Shown: one piece after another, positions 44,601-54,256 of the stretch
Layout of the letters: each line of letters opens with the position of its first letter
Position numbering within the stretch: the first letter of the stretch is position 1
Assembly (NCBI GenBank): GCA_029204225.1
Contig: MU832001.1
Coordinates: forward strand, 1 to 64,000
From: Diphasiastrum complanatum
Taxonomy: Eukaryota > Streptophyta > Lycopodiopsida > Lycopodiales > Lycopodiaceae
Reading direction: 5' to 3'
DNA length: 64,000 bases
Translations under genes and position numbers: made by a program
The notes under the pieces: model-generated
Told to the model about the DNA's origin: nothing
Seen by the model: only the letters and a program-made list of their open reading frames with translations
Database searches by the model: none

Positions 44601-45531
44601 CCATAAAACCTCCCAGAACTTAAAATTGGCATGGATACTTACTGGCTCTTCTCTCAAATTGTGCCAAAGTACTTTCTTAGGCAAGGAAGGCCTATTGGCT
44701 CCAATAAGGTTCAGAACTCTCCTTATTCCATCAATTGTAGGAATGGCTACTCCATAGATATCCAACGACTCGAACTGCACATCCAGACGAACTTAAAGCA
44801 GGAAATGTTTTTTTGTAATCAACATCCTTTAATCTAATCCTTGAGAATAGCAATTTATTCCCCAGATTCTTCGTAGATACAATAGAGCTCTCTAGAACTG
44901 CTAAATAAATTGAAGTTTGTTGAGGTATTATTTGATTAGTTTCCATCGGCTGGATGTGGGTACCGTCAAAAGAATAAAAATAGAGAGAAGCTGGATGGAT
45001 ACTGAGCGGTTGTGATAGTAAGGACAAAACCAGTTTATCACAACAGAGAGAGAGTTGCCAAATGAGAAGCTGATTCTAGTTTTCATCCTAGTAATTGTAA
45101 TGTCGAATGGGGGTTGCAGCTACTGTGTTTTAAACGGTTCTAGCTGTGTGTCCTCTTTGGTGTGGATGATTGGAGAAGAACCCTTCACGTCCAAGAGATT
45201 AGAAATTAGGCGGCCTACACCAACATGTCACTTGTTGAAGCACAAAATTCCAATTTTCAAATGGAAGACAATCAAAAGCAATGGATGATTTTGAAAAGAT
45301 TTAGCTGCTGCATGTGGTATTGGTGGCACAAGCACAACAGAGACATTAGCACAACCAACCAAGAGTGCTTCGAAACGTTACCTTGCGATAGTTTGGAGCA
45401 CCCTCTATTGTTGGCTGCAAACGCTTATTTTGGCATCCTGGGAAGTGATCGCTTTTAAGAATGGTCTTTTTACCAAGAACTGAACCATCTCTTGATATTA
45501 CTACCCGCTCTGGTGATCTAGATGGCCACAT
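31401..45531 (-). CDS. PALD: Paladin family protein (PTP/phytase-like phosphatase repeats), 17 exons, 3' end not found
   Basis: Exons on the minus strand, 5' to 3': 45531-45382, 44774-44643, 44482-44411, 42855-42785, 42596-42497, 42404-42306, 42107-41984, 41044-40893, 40768-40709, 40552-40317, 39734-39302, 38983-38660, 38539-37934, 37766-37578, 34640-34410, 33385-33102, 31703-31401. All borders are GT-AG and the phases agree throughout, giving 3,566 coding bases (1,188 codons plus two bases) with no stop. The start is the ATG of MWPSRSPERV, shortly before the family motif GSVLGKKTILKSDHFPGCQN. Three tandem repeats follow, each with a GKxxLK segment, LREEPV/AVVYI-G-PFVLRE and a phosphatase-like loop. 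The first two keep CQMGRGR (Cys-X5-Arg); the third has SHTGFGG with no Cys. Animal paladin acts on phosphoinositides at endosomes; the plant role is little known. The last exon ends at a GTAAGTC donor (GACCG|GTAAGTC), so about 70 C-terminal residues usual in the family are missing from the model. Confidence 0.95.
31704..33101. other. Paladin intron 16
   Basis: Lies between exons 16 and 17. It contains the 142 bp tandem duplication and otherwise no recognised feature. Confidence 0.6.
32610..32884. repeat. 142 bp tandem duplication
   Basis: CTAGACGAAACAGACTAAGC begins at 32610 and CTAGACGAAACAAACTAAGC at 32752. The units run side by side with about 90 percent identity by eye; the second is about 9 bases shorter. 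They lie inside a paladin intron. Confidence 0.9.
35013..35275. mobile_element. Possible small element with imperfect inverted ends
   Basis: ATAGTTGCAGC at about 35018 and the reverse complement of a right end near 35263-35273 (ATAGTCGCAGC) match at 10 of 11. GATTCTGCG/AGAATCG-type sequences follow on both sides. No target-site duplication is evident. Confidence 0.3.
35365..35564. mobile_element. MITE with 7 bp target-site duplication
   Basis: GGTCAAC at 35365-35371 and 35558-35564 flanks a 186 bp element. The ends are inverted: GCAAAGTTCTACC on the left, CAAAGTTCCCTACGGCAC on the right in reverse complement. Inside, GTGCCGT/ACGGCAC palindromic motifs are repeated near both ends, with an AT-rich middle. 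No coding capacity. Confidence 0.75.
35637..35680. repeat. (CT)n microsatellite
   Basis: About 20 CT units with one interruption (CG), inside the paladin intron. Confidence 0.9.
36109..37200 (-). mobile_element. hAT-derivative copy in inverted orientation, right half only
   Basis: 36109-36770 is the reverse complement of 30240-30865 with scattered differences. It shares the terminus CTTAGTTGCC, the AAGGAATTGGATTCC-type internal block and the GGGGCA-TGCTGCAT block. It has an extra palindromic insert near 36120-36170 (TTCTGGAATGCATTCAGAAC). The minus-strand frame 37140-36772 (DETLDCLLETMLSTEGFFDG, then a GRGRGRSRGLGVGSS tail) is the C-terminal end of the encoded protein. Its left end was not found, so it is truncated. 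It lies in a paladin intron in the same direction as the gene. Confidence 0.7.
37934..39734 (-). other. PALD: Paladin repeat 2 (exons 11-13)
   Basis: Exon 11 carries GKVLGRQTVLKSDHYPGCQN, VLWHNMREEPVIYINGKPFV and ends EYT. Exon 12 starts GIDRERVEQMEARLKEDVLR and ends VFNCQ; exon 13 starts MGRGRTTTGTV, so the active-site loop is cut by a phase-0 intron. Exon 13 also has an acidic Ser/Glu-rich linker (DSGCSSGEEGNGE) and the helical part GVEYLERYFMLIAFSSYLAS. The Cys-X5-Arg motif is complete once spliced. Confidence 0.9.
40317..45531 (-). other. PALD: Paladin repeat 1 (exons 1-10)
   Basis: Residues 1 to about 398. GSVLGKKTILKSDHFPGCQN lies at residues 14-33, LWHNLREEP at the end of exon 2 and VVYVNGRPFVLREV in exon 3. 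VEQMEARLKEDVL in exon 4 and DYERVPITDEKSPK in exon 6 precede the active loop. The loop FVFNCQMGRGRTTTGMVIAT lies wholly inside exon 7. RRGEYTVIRSLIRVLE (exon 8) and VEYLERYYFLICFAVY (exon 10) form the closing helices. Cys and Arg of the Cys-X5-Arg loop are both present, so catalysis is possible. Confidence 0.9.
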
Positions 45532-47305
45532 ATTTTGCGTTTTGTTCCTTTTTTAGATTCTGTTCATTTAAAACGACAAGGGCAGATGACAAATTATCAC
45601 CATGCAAGCATATAGCATACAAGATCTAGTCCACAAACGACGAAAAAACAAGAAATGACTGCTAAATAGCGCTAAGAACGATAATTAGGCAGTGCTAGAA
45701 AGGAAAAAACTTATGTTGAGCCACAACTTGTATTATTCACACTTCTCTGCTCCAGGTTGAAGCACATTTATGCTCTTACACAATACTTCTGGACTGGTTT
45801 GGACGGATAATCTCAAACAGGCAGATATCTTTACAATATTGCAGAGACAAGAGGAATGAAGCTAACGAACGAGCTTTCCTCATCACTCTGACAGAATTCC
45901 TTCATAAATTCATCAGTTTAACAAAATTAAAACAAAGATGTACTTGCTAGCTTCTTGTTAAAGAAGCTTGCTTAATGTACAACCAGGAAAAGTTAAGTTG
46001 AACCACCGCACCTGAAATGCTTCTTGGGGATGAAGTGATCCAATTTGACAGGAGCCTATCGAGCACCGCTGTCTGGCTTTTTGCACAATCAAGCGCTATA
46101 ATGCACTGGTGAAACTATTTGTATGGAGCTACTGTCATTCAAGATTAATCCGCTCAGAAGGCAAAGTACTGTCAAACAGATCATTCACAGCTTAAACGAG
46201 ACGGGAAGCAGAACTTAGGAGAAAGTCCAACAGATTGCCTCTGGCGAATAAGATAGTATATAGAATTGACTCTTAGAAAGTGGGGGGGCTTACAGACCAC
46301 GATACAGAAGTATATATCAAAGCAGAAGAAAGCAGAAATTTCAAATGCTTGTAAATTGATATATACACGAAAATCTTAGAGAGATACAATAGCACGTTGG
46401 AAACTCTAGATCTAGCGCTAAGGCTGCCATGGGACTCAGCGGCATAGATATTTGGAAATGGATACGAACTTGTCTATAGTCTACATAAACATTAAAAAAA
46501 AAATTCCGAAACAAGAGAAAGATCAAAACCAGCAGAAAATCTTTTCAAAGTATGGTGTAATAAAAGATAATGAAAAATTAGTATAGCAAATAAAACTGTT
46601 CCAAAAATGACTGGACCGGAGAAGAAATAGGATACTATTATTCTAGTATTGACTCCTTGAAATGTTGGGTAATGACAGAGAAACTAGGATGAATCGTTTG
46701 ACAACTGATACATCAGAGAGGACATTATTTTCTTTAATACCATAAACAGCGAAGAGGATACATTATTCTAATACCAAAAAAGAAAGACCGATACTCTTTG
46801 ACAAGAGTCAAGAGGACCCAAACTAGCAGAGAACTGAGCCATGGGATTCTTTAGTATATCGATTACGAATGGGAAGTTGAAGGTAAATCTATCTACATCC
46901 AATGTAAAAGCTGTGAAAGAGTAAAGACAGTGAATTATCATATCACAAAACATCAAGATGCCAAGTAGTATAACTATGCAGAGACACAGACAGACAGGCC
47001 TACACTGCACCTTAAATCCTTGGTACAATTGTTAATTATGGATTAATCCAACATTAAATTATCCACAGTGAGTCCAAATCTACATCAGACTAAACAAATG
47101 ATCAAATATTAAACCAGTAATGGAAGAGCAGGGTTTGGCTAAGATACTGAGGCGGTGTAGCATTTGCCTACGCTTCAGGTACGTGTTGATTATGGATTAA
47201 TTAGCATAATCTAAGCTAAAGTCAATAGAAACATGTGAAGAAATTGAAAATTTCAGCGGCTAACTAAGCAGCGGAGGGAAGAAAAGGAGCAGCAAAGACA
47301 GAGAC

Positions 47306-47311
<6 letters not shown>
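45532..47311 (-). promoter_or_regulatory. Presumed 5' leader and promoter region of the paladin gene
   Basis: No coding exon was recognised upstream of the ATG at 45531. The (GA)n tract at 47312 reads as (CT)n in gene sense, and CT-rich tracts are common near plant transcription starts, so transcription may begin near 47.3 kb with an intron in the leader. No TATA box can be assigned with confidence. Confidence 0.25.

Positions 47312-47341
<30 letters not shown>
47312..47341. repeat. (GA)n microsatellite
   Basis: About 14 GA units preceded by GACAGAGACTGAGAGACA, upstream of the paladin gene. Confidence 0.9.
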
Positions 47342-47344
<3 letters not shown>

Positions 47345-47796
47345 GGGCAGCGACCGTAACCTCTTCCTCCCTCGGCATTCATTCATTTTCTTCTGCACAG
47401 ATCAATAGAAAAGTATACACGTGATCGCACGCCAAAACCACGAAAAGTGCTGTCATTCACAGAGATACATGTGAATTCGAATGACTGCGCCCGTCGCGAG
47501 AATAGGCTCCTCGGTGCTCAAGGAAAAATATTACATAAAAATCCTTATATTCTACAAAAAAAAACACACGAGAAAAAATAAAATACAAGAAAAAAATTCT
47601 TGGGCCCCTCATATGCTAGGAGGTCAGATTTTGCCATTAATAATAACCATGAAAGTCCTTGTTCTAAAAAATTTTAAACCTTAAATTCTTGGCCCATGGT
47701 TAAGTATTGGAGCCCATGATCTTGCTTGTTGGTGACATCAGATTCTCATTTTGTATTAAAAAAAACTCTCGACTAATGTAAAGCGGGATCTCTCCA

Positions 47797-47970
47797 AAGA
47801 GATCCTCTTCTTCTTTTTTTCTAAGACACCGCTTGTGTGCCAAAGAGATCCTCTTCTTCTTCTTTTCTCAGACGCCGCTTGTGTGTGAGTGGTCTTTCAA
47901 TATAAAACCATCTAGTACCACAACAAATTACAGAGATCCTCTTGTTTTTTTTTTCTCAGACACCACCCAT
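47797..47970. repeat. Three-copy short repeat with AGAGATCCTCTT
   Basis: AGAGATCCTCTT followed by a T/C-rich run, TCAGACACC (or TAAGACACC) and a GTGTG end recurs at about 47799, 47845 and 47932. The first two copies are tandem (period about 46); the third follows after about 45 bases of other sequence. Confidence 0.7.
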
Positions 47971-49820
47971 GTGTGAGAGATGTTTGAACTTTGAACTTGG
48001 GTGGTCAATCCCACACCAAGTACCCCCTACCACCACACCACGTCGGGCCGGATCAAAGAGACCCTCTTTTTTCACAACCTTTGACTAAGAAAATTATTTG
48101 ACATTCTCTTTTGCATACTCTTTTGACAACCTTCCACAAGCACAATATTGTGCAAATTAGAGCAAAAAAAACCTTCATATCTAATTTCACATGAGGAAAC
48201 CCTTCATAGCCCTTCCTCCTCAATTCACCACCATCACATTCATTTATCCTTCCTTTCCTTTATTCAGCTTCAAATATAATTGTTAGTAATTCATTATTCA
48301 ATTCTTGAAATAAATAATAACAAGCTATTAATAAGGTGACAGATATAGAGGTATATTCATTCACGTGATATGAAATGGCTTGTCTCCTATGTAGGGCAAT
48401 TCATACCAAGGCCATTCACAAGATGTTGATGGGTATGCCTATTGCCTACCTCCAACTAAGTCAATTCACAACATATGATTCTTATAGTGGCCTAATTCTA
48501 CATCTTATATATTAATTGTTATACTCCAAAACCCTTCAAATGTCTTCGTTTTAAACCTATGTTTGTTTTAAATGTGTACGTTTTTATTACACACCTATTA
48601 CTATTACCACTTTCGTATGCAACTTATAAAGCACTATTATGTTATCTCTTGGCTTGGAACATATAAAAAAATTTGGCACAAAAATTGTAGTTCCTTTTTT
48701 AGGCATTGTATAACACAATTGATTTCCTTTCATTTAACCCATAAACTAGATGTGTACAAATAAGAATCGAGTAAAAACTTCGCTTGCAAGTTTTATGTAG
48801 GATGAAGCTTGTCCTAGTGAATTATATTTAGGTCTTTGCCTTGGGCAAGGCTCCTTAGGTCCATGTTGCCTAGGGCAAAACTTTATCTTACACGAAAGAA
48901 ACTAGAATTGGATGGTGATAGAATTTGATAGGTGTAGAAGGTTTATCTTATCCCATTTAGGATAGGCCCCTCAAACAAGCTGAGATTGGTTTTCGTTATA
49001 CATTGTCCATAAAAAAAATAGCCATTGATTAGTCTCTTTTATTAAAAACATGTGATTTACTTTTCCAACGCGTGTTGAGTTCTTTAAGAATTCCTTTCCT
49101 TTTAAAACTAAAGTTGGGGATTCAATCCTAGTCCACAACACAACTGATGACATACAAGAGAGGGAAAAAACATGACATGTAGTTTGAAAAAAGGTGCTTG
49201 TGTCCTTTCTTGCAGAAGTGACTTAGGTAGAATTGTTTATGCAACAAGGAAGTCACATGTCTAAACCCGAATTGCTTGTGTTGGTGACATGTAGGAGCCT
49301 TGTGGTCCATGCCTAAGCTTGCCCAATCACCCGATATAAATTTGTACAAATTCAACTAGTATATGTTAGAGTGAGTGATGTGTGCCGATCTAAAAAGAAA
49401 GCGCTTATTCTAAAGTTTCACAAAATCCAAAGCCACCTAAGTTCTTAAAATGTGAAAGCCCTCAAGTGATAGCTTTCCACTTATCACACTAGAATAAGTA
49501 GTAAGTACAATAGGTTTTTTCTAGAATCAAAGATTTTCAAAATCTACTAATTATCCTCTGCAATTCTATTATTTGTATTTGTGCTTCTTTCTTCATGACT
49601 TTCGCCAAAACCAGATTTTGAAGACAAAGATTAGTTTATAAGTTTGCTAATTTGCCCAAATTTGAATCTTGTGGAACTTCAAAATAAGCCCACGTTCCTA
49701 GGATATTAAAAATCTCAATTGCCAAGATTTTCCTTAGCATAAAACTATTTTTAAAAAAAGAAAATGGGTGCGTGTCCTTGGGCACACAATGCAATCCATA
49801 AAGCTTTTATTGTTTCGAAA
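47971..49820. other. Gene-free AT-rich stretch
   Basis: Only short open frames without motifs. Nothing recognised. Confidence 0.35.
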
Positions 49821-49828
49821 GTTTTTTA

Positions 49829-49898
49829 CATGCACCTTCCTAGCGTTAAAAGGTGCATGCAAAAAGATTTAAATGCACCTTCCACTCGGAAGGTGCAT
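49829..49898. repeat. Two adjacent perfect hairpins sharing the arm GCACCTT
   Basis: CATGCACCTT (49829-49838) pairs with AAGGTGCATG (50-59 of the same line, 49850-49859). ATGCACCTTCC (49873-49883) pairs with GGAAGGTGCAT (49888-49898) across a four-base loop. Confidence 0.85.
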
Positions 49899-49957
49899 GT
49901 ATAAATGTTTCACAAAAAAAGTAAGAATGGTTTCGCAATGGGAAAAATCTTCCTTGA

Positions 49958-50060
49958 CCCTACCGTTGTTCGGAAAAGCCTTCTACCCTAAGCTAATGCC
50001 CTATGTTGAAGGCCCTTCTACCCTACCGTTGTTCGAAGAGCCCTATGTTGAAGGCCCTTT
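49958..50060. repeat. Short interspersed direct repeats
   Basis: CCCTACCGTTGTTCG occurs at 49958 and 50021, and GCCCTATGTTGAAGGCCCTT at 49998 and 50040. A block of about 42-63 bp has been duplicated with rearrangement. Confidence 0.8.
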
Positions 50061-50339
50061 TCAAATTTTCTTTTGTGAGAATCTATTCTTTTATGAATAT
50101 AATATAAAATTTTATTGTCTAATCTTAAATAACATGCCAGGCAAATGCAAATTTTTCCCTCAGCGTTTACCTTCAAAGGTAATAAACAAAGCACTCCAAG
50201 TTCTGAAGTTTGGTTAAAACTTAAGAGGGATTCACGATGCATCATGCCTTGGGCTCAGACCACAAGTGTTTAGAGTATAGTACCCTAAAAGATACAAAAA
50301 AAATCCACATCTTCATATGCTTTCGCTAGCAGGAGCCAG

Positions 50340-50640
50340 AAGGTCAGGCTGGCCAGTCATGACCAAACAAGAACAAAAATGAAAGACCCGGGTGACGGGT
50401 CCCCTCCTCCCCTGCCTGGATGAATAGCCCGGCTTGCCCTGTGACATCCCAAGCGCTCCCTGAGCCCCTGAACCCTGAAGGCTGAAGCTTTGTGAGTACG
50501 GGCTTTGTAATGCATTGGGCTTGCAACCGAAACGGACGGTCGCCGATAGCCGCCGGATTCAGCCGCCGCCTGAGGGAGCTCCACCACCCTTGACTCAATT
50601 ACAATCCTGCCAACTTCCAAATTCCAACATCCCCCACGCC
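50340..50640. other. GC-richer patch, unassigned
   Basis: Overlapping minus-strand open frames (50598-50344 and 50620-50357) lie in a GC- and CpG-rich patch. There is no family resemblance and the frames overlap each other. It may be an old transposon or promoter fragment. Confidence 0.2.
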
Positions 50641-52140
50641 GCTTTGTAAATTGTGGCCTCCAATATTACAATTTATTACTTAGTACTAACTCCACATTAG
50701 ACACCAATGTTCTTGGAAACCTCCTGGATGTCCCTCCAATTGGCAATTTCATGCATCTTTTTGAAATGATTGGTTTTTAGAATTTTTTTGCCTTCAAGAT
50801 CTTGCATCTCAAATTTTTTGCCAACAAAACATTGTATTTTCATTTAAAATTTATTTTATCCACTCAATAAACCTGTGTAACCCAACTTTTATAAGGATCT
50901 ACCTAGTTTACTAAACAAAAATGTCCTCCATGTAAAAATGACAAACCTAAAATTTCGTGCTTAAAAAAAAAGTTGTCGGTTTTTTGAAAGTCAACTTCCT
51001 ATAAAAAAAATTTATGAAATCGATTTTCAACAAAAAAATGCCGATTCCATTCTCAAGTGATGTCGGCTTTCCCGAACATAGCTGGACACCATGAGCATTA
51101 CCCCAAAGAATATTCACATACTTGTTTAATTTGCATAGTTCTAGTGCCCCATTACTAAAGGAGGGAATCCTCTTCATCTTTAAGAGGAAGGCCCTCTTTC
51201 ACCTCCCTTTGCCCCTTGTGAGATTCAGGCTGATTGGCTATAACCCATTCATCTCACATTGGCACAAGGGATGCAACAAAAGGCCCTTCTACATTACCAA
51301 TTTTGTTGTTTCTGTTTTTGACAAAAAAAAATATTGGACAAAACATCGGCAATAAAGATTTGTTCAAAGTTTAAGACAATATTGTGTTTCAAAAGTTGCA
51401 AATGTAATTTGCATTTGGAGTTATACTGCACACGTGTCGATTGTTCATATGCTCTAAACATTAATGTTCATAACCACATTTTCCTACCTAGGATGTTTCA
51501 GAAATTAGTTACCTACCAAGTAATTAAGTTACCTGGTACTTTTGTGATGTTGATGTTTTCTTGAAAGGAAAAAAGCCACACACCGTGAACTATCTAAAAA
51601 CGAAAAGCTAGCAGTTGCAAGTTGCAACTCAATGTTTCTTAGTGTGTTTTTTCAAAGAAAAAAAAGATGCTCAACGTGAAAATGCGAATTATGCCCAGCA
51701 GCAGGGGTGAGCAAGCCCGCGACCACACAAAGAAGCTAGCAATACCTACCTCATCACGGAGCATCTCGGTAGGTACTGACGACCCATTGCATGTGGTATC
51801 CGGCCCTAGTACGTAATTTGTGTTTGGAGTTATAGTATGCACGTGTCAATTGTTCATAGGTTCTAAACACTGATGTTCAAAACCATATTCTACTACCTAG
51901 GATGTGAACTCCTGCAACCTTGATAAAGAGATCTTGTAATTTGCAGAGACAAATTGCTCCTTAGAAATAAAGACTTTCCTAGCTTCCAACCCAGATAGAT
52001 TTTGATGATATAGAATTATCAATGATCAGTATTCTTTTAGAATATTGTATGAATTTATTGCTTTAATAATTTGAGTAACAAGCATTGACACCTGTAGAAC
52101 TAAGAATCTTCGATGAACCATGTTTGATGGTATTATGAAC
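50641..52140. other. Gene-free stretch
   Basis: Nothing recognised; AT-rich with stops in every frame. Confidence 0.3.
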
Positions 52141-52145
52141 ACTAA

Positions 52146-52556
52146 CCTTTCTTTCAAGGGATGTGCAGGTACACATGAACGTACCTGAAGAATCTGAACA
52201 AGAATAAGAAGCCATATGGGCTTAAGGACTGATCTCTCTTTGAGGGTATGTGCAGGTACTCGAGAAACTGCCAGAAGAACAAGAATCGAATCAAGAAGCT
52301 TTCTAAGCTTAAAGACAGTATACAAAAAGGCTTTTGACAAAGTCTATAATGAAGGCTCAGTAGAGTCTATAAAGAAGGCTTATTTATAAGTCTATAATGA
52401 AGGCTCAAAGGAGTCTATAAAGAACAGGACAAGGCTTAGGGTCTGATCACCCTAGTGACTTTTTCCACCATGATTGAGGATGGGCAACCTCTAGAAAATA
52501 AGTGCCAATGACCATGACTGAGGATGGGCAACCTCTAGAAAAAAGGGCCTAGGAAT
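52146..52556. repeat. Three successive tandem duplications of different unit length
   Basis: First, a diverged duplication with period about 87 (ATGTGCAGGTAC at 52161 and 52249). Then period 48 (AGTCTATAATGAAGGCTCA at 52341 and 52389). Then period 44 (GAGGATGGGCAACCTCTAGA in units starting at 52468 and 52512). They lie just upstream of a copia 3' fragment and may belong to its LTR or leader. Confidence 0.75.
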
Positions 52557-52856
52557 TGATGGACATTATGCAAAAACAAGATGGGCATATACCTTGGCTC
52601 TTCCATAGGATTAGTGCACTTGGGTGAATTTCCAAGTTGCAACCATGTAAAATTATATGTAATCAAAAGTCAAGTTGGAACCTTGTACCACCTACCTCCC
52701 ACCTACTTTTTCACATGCATTCTAGGCTAATTGACACCTAGAATGGGACGCCCTCCTACACTCTCACTTCATGGCCAAATCACCAAAATAACTCTCCCAA
52801 GATAGTACACATCACCCATTCACCCTCCTTTATATTGGGCATAGAAGTACTTAGAG

Positions 52857-53590
52857 GTTCAGATTTCATCTTCATTAGTCAAACTAAGTTTGCTCAAAGT
52901 TTGCTCAATAGATTCAAGATGCAAGATTGCAAGCATGTAGAAACACCAATGGAGCAAGATGTAAAAGTGCTCAATAAAAGCAGGCTAAGTTAATATATGC
53001 AAGATCCATTAGTGATACATTGGAAAAATGCTAAAAGGATCTTGAGATACATCTCGGGTACTCTAGATCATGGAATTCTCTATAGAGGAGATGTCATTGA
53101 TTTGCATGCCTTTAGTGACTCGAATTTTGTAGGTGACAAATGGAATAGGAAGTCCACAAGTGCCTATGCAACATTCATTGGTGGAAGAGTAGTTTCTTGG
53201 TTGTCAAAGAAACAAGAAACCATCTCACTTTCTTCAACCGAAGCCAAGTATAAAGCTCTCACCACTACAACAAAGGAGCTATTGTGGATAAAAAGGCTAC
53301 TTATGGAGCTGAAAGTCATGAGTTTAGATGATGTTCCAACTCTCTAAAATGACAACATTTCAGCCCAACACCTTGCAACCAATCCAATCTTCCATGCAAG
53401 GTCAAAACATATTGAGATCTCTCATCATTTTGTGAGAGAGAAGGTGCAATCAAAGGAGATATCTTTGGAGCATGTGGCAAGTAGTGAATGTATTACTGAT
53501 ATCCTCACTAAACCACTTCAAAGAGCTGCATTTGTGAAGTTCAGATCAGCCCTAGGGTTGATAAGCAAGTCCATGTTATCTTCAAACTAG
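52857..53590 (+). mobile_element. Ty1/copia 3' pol fragment (RT end and RNase H)
   Basis: Starts in the end of RT (FIFISQTKFAQSLLNRFKMQ, VETPMEQDVKVLNKS). It then jumps with a deletion of about 40 residues and a stop to DPLVIHWKNAKRILRYISGT. RNase H follows (FSDSNFVGDKWNRKSTSAY, SLSSTEAKY where SSTEAEY is usual). The frame is closed by a stop at about 53345 within the region normally reading YCDN, and ends ...SMLSSN and TAG at 53588-53590. The sequence is close to the element at 54.9-56.2 kb, so the same family. Confidence 0.9.
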
Positions 53591-53593
53591 TTG

Positions 53594-53603
53594 TGAGGAG
53601 GAG
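53594..53603 (+). other. Polypurine tract
   Basis: GAGGAGGAG immediately before TGTTAAATTT, right after the pol stop codon. Confidence 0.65.
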
Positions 53604-54240
53604 TGTTAAATTTACACAAGCTAGTTTGCACAATTACCACTTGTATATGACTTTGAGGCCATGTTGTGGGATGTCACACATGCCAAAAGCATAGGATACC
53701 CTATTCTAAGTCAAATCATTAACCTAGCTTTGGTACCTTTGGGATATGTCCAAAGAGTGCATAGATAGGGTAGAAAAAAAGGAGCTAAAAATAACATTTT
53801 TCTCATTGTTTTTTGATCTCAAGGCATTGACCCTAAATAGGGTGGATCAAGTGGATCTTTAGGTAAGATGTTAGGGGCTAGGTTATGATGAATACATAGA
53901 AGCCCTAATATGCTCAGATCTGGGCTCTACATGTATAAATATATGATGGGATTTCCATCCAATTATGAGCAAAATCGAGATTTTCCTTTTATGATTTGAT
54001 TGATGAATGCTATTTGCATATGATTTCTTGTGATGACTAAATGAGTTTGAAGTTGCAAGTACAGTACATAGGTTACAGTACATAGGTAGCAGCAGGCCAT
54101 ACTTTCACACGTTTGAAGAGTTTTGGAGCTAATTCATGGAGTTCAAGCCAAGATAAGCTAGGAATCAATGCATTGATTAGTAATCTAGCTTCTAGATCTT
54201 GTTTGGATCTTAAGTAGGTGCTTTCTCCATTATTTCTAGG
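53604..54240 (+). repeat. 3' LTR of the copia fragment (right end approximate)
   Basis: Begins TGTTAAATTTACACAAGC after the polypurine tract and contains a TATAAATA box at 53934-53941. The right boundary is not defined because a partner LTR was not found. Confidence 0.45.
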
Positions 54241-54256
54241 ATGAAATGGAATTATT

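Noticed and set aside
50344-50620. Two overlapping minus-strand frames as a small gene
   Set aside because: They use different frames over the same DNA in a GC-richer patch and show no motif.
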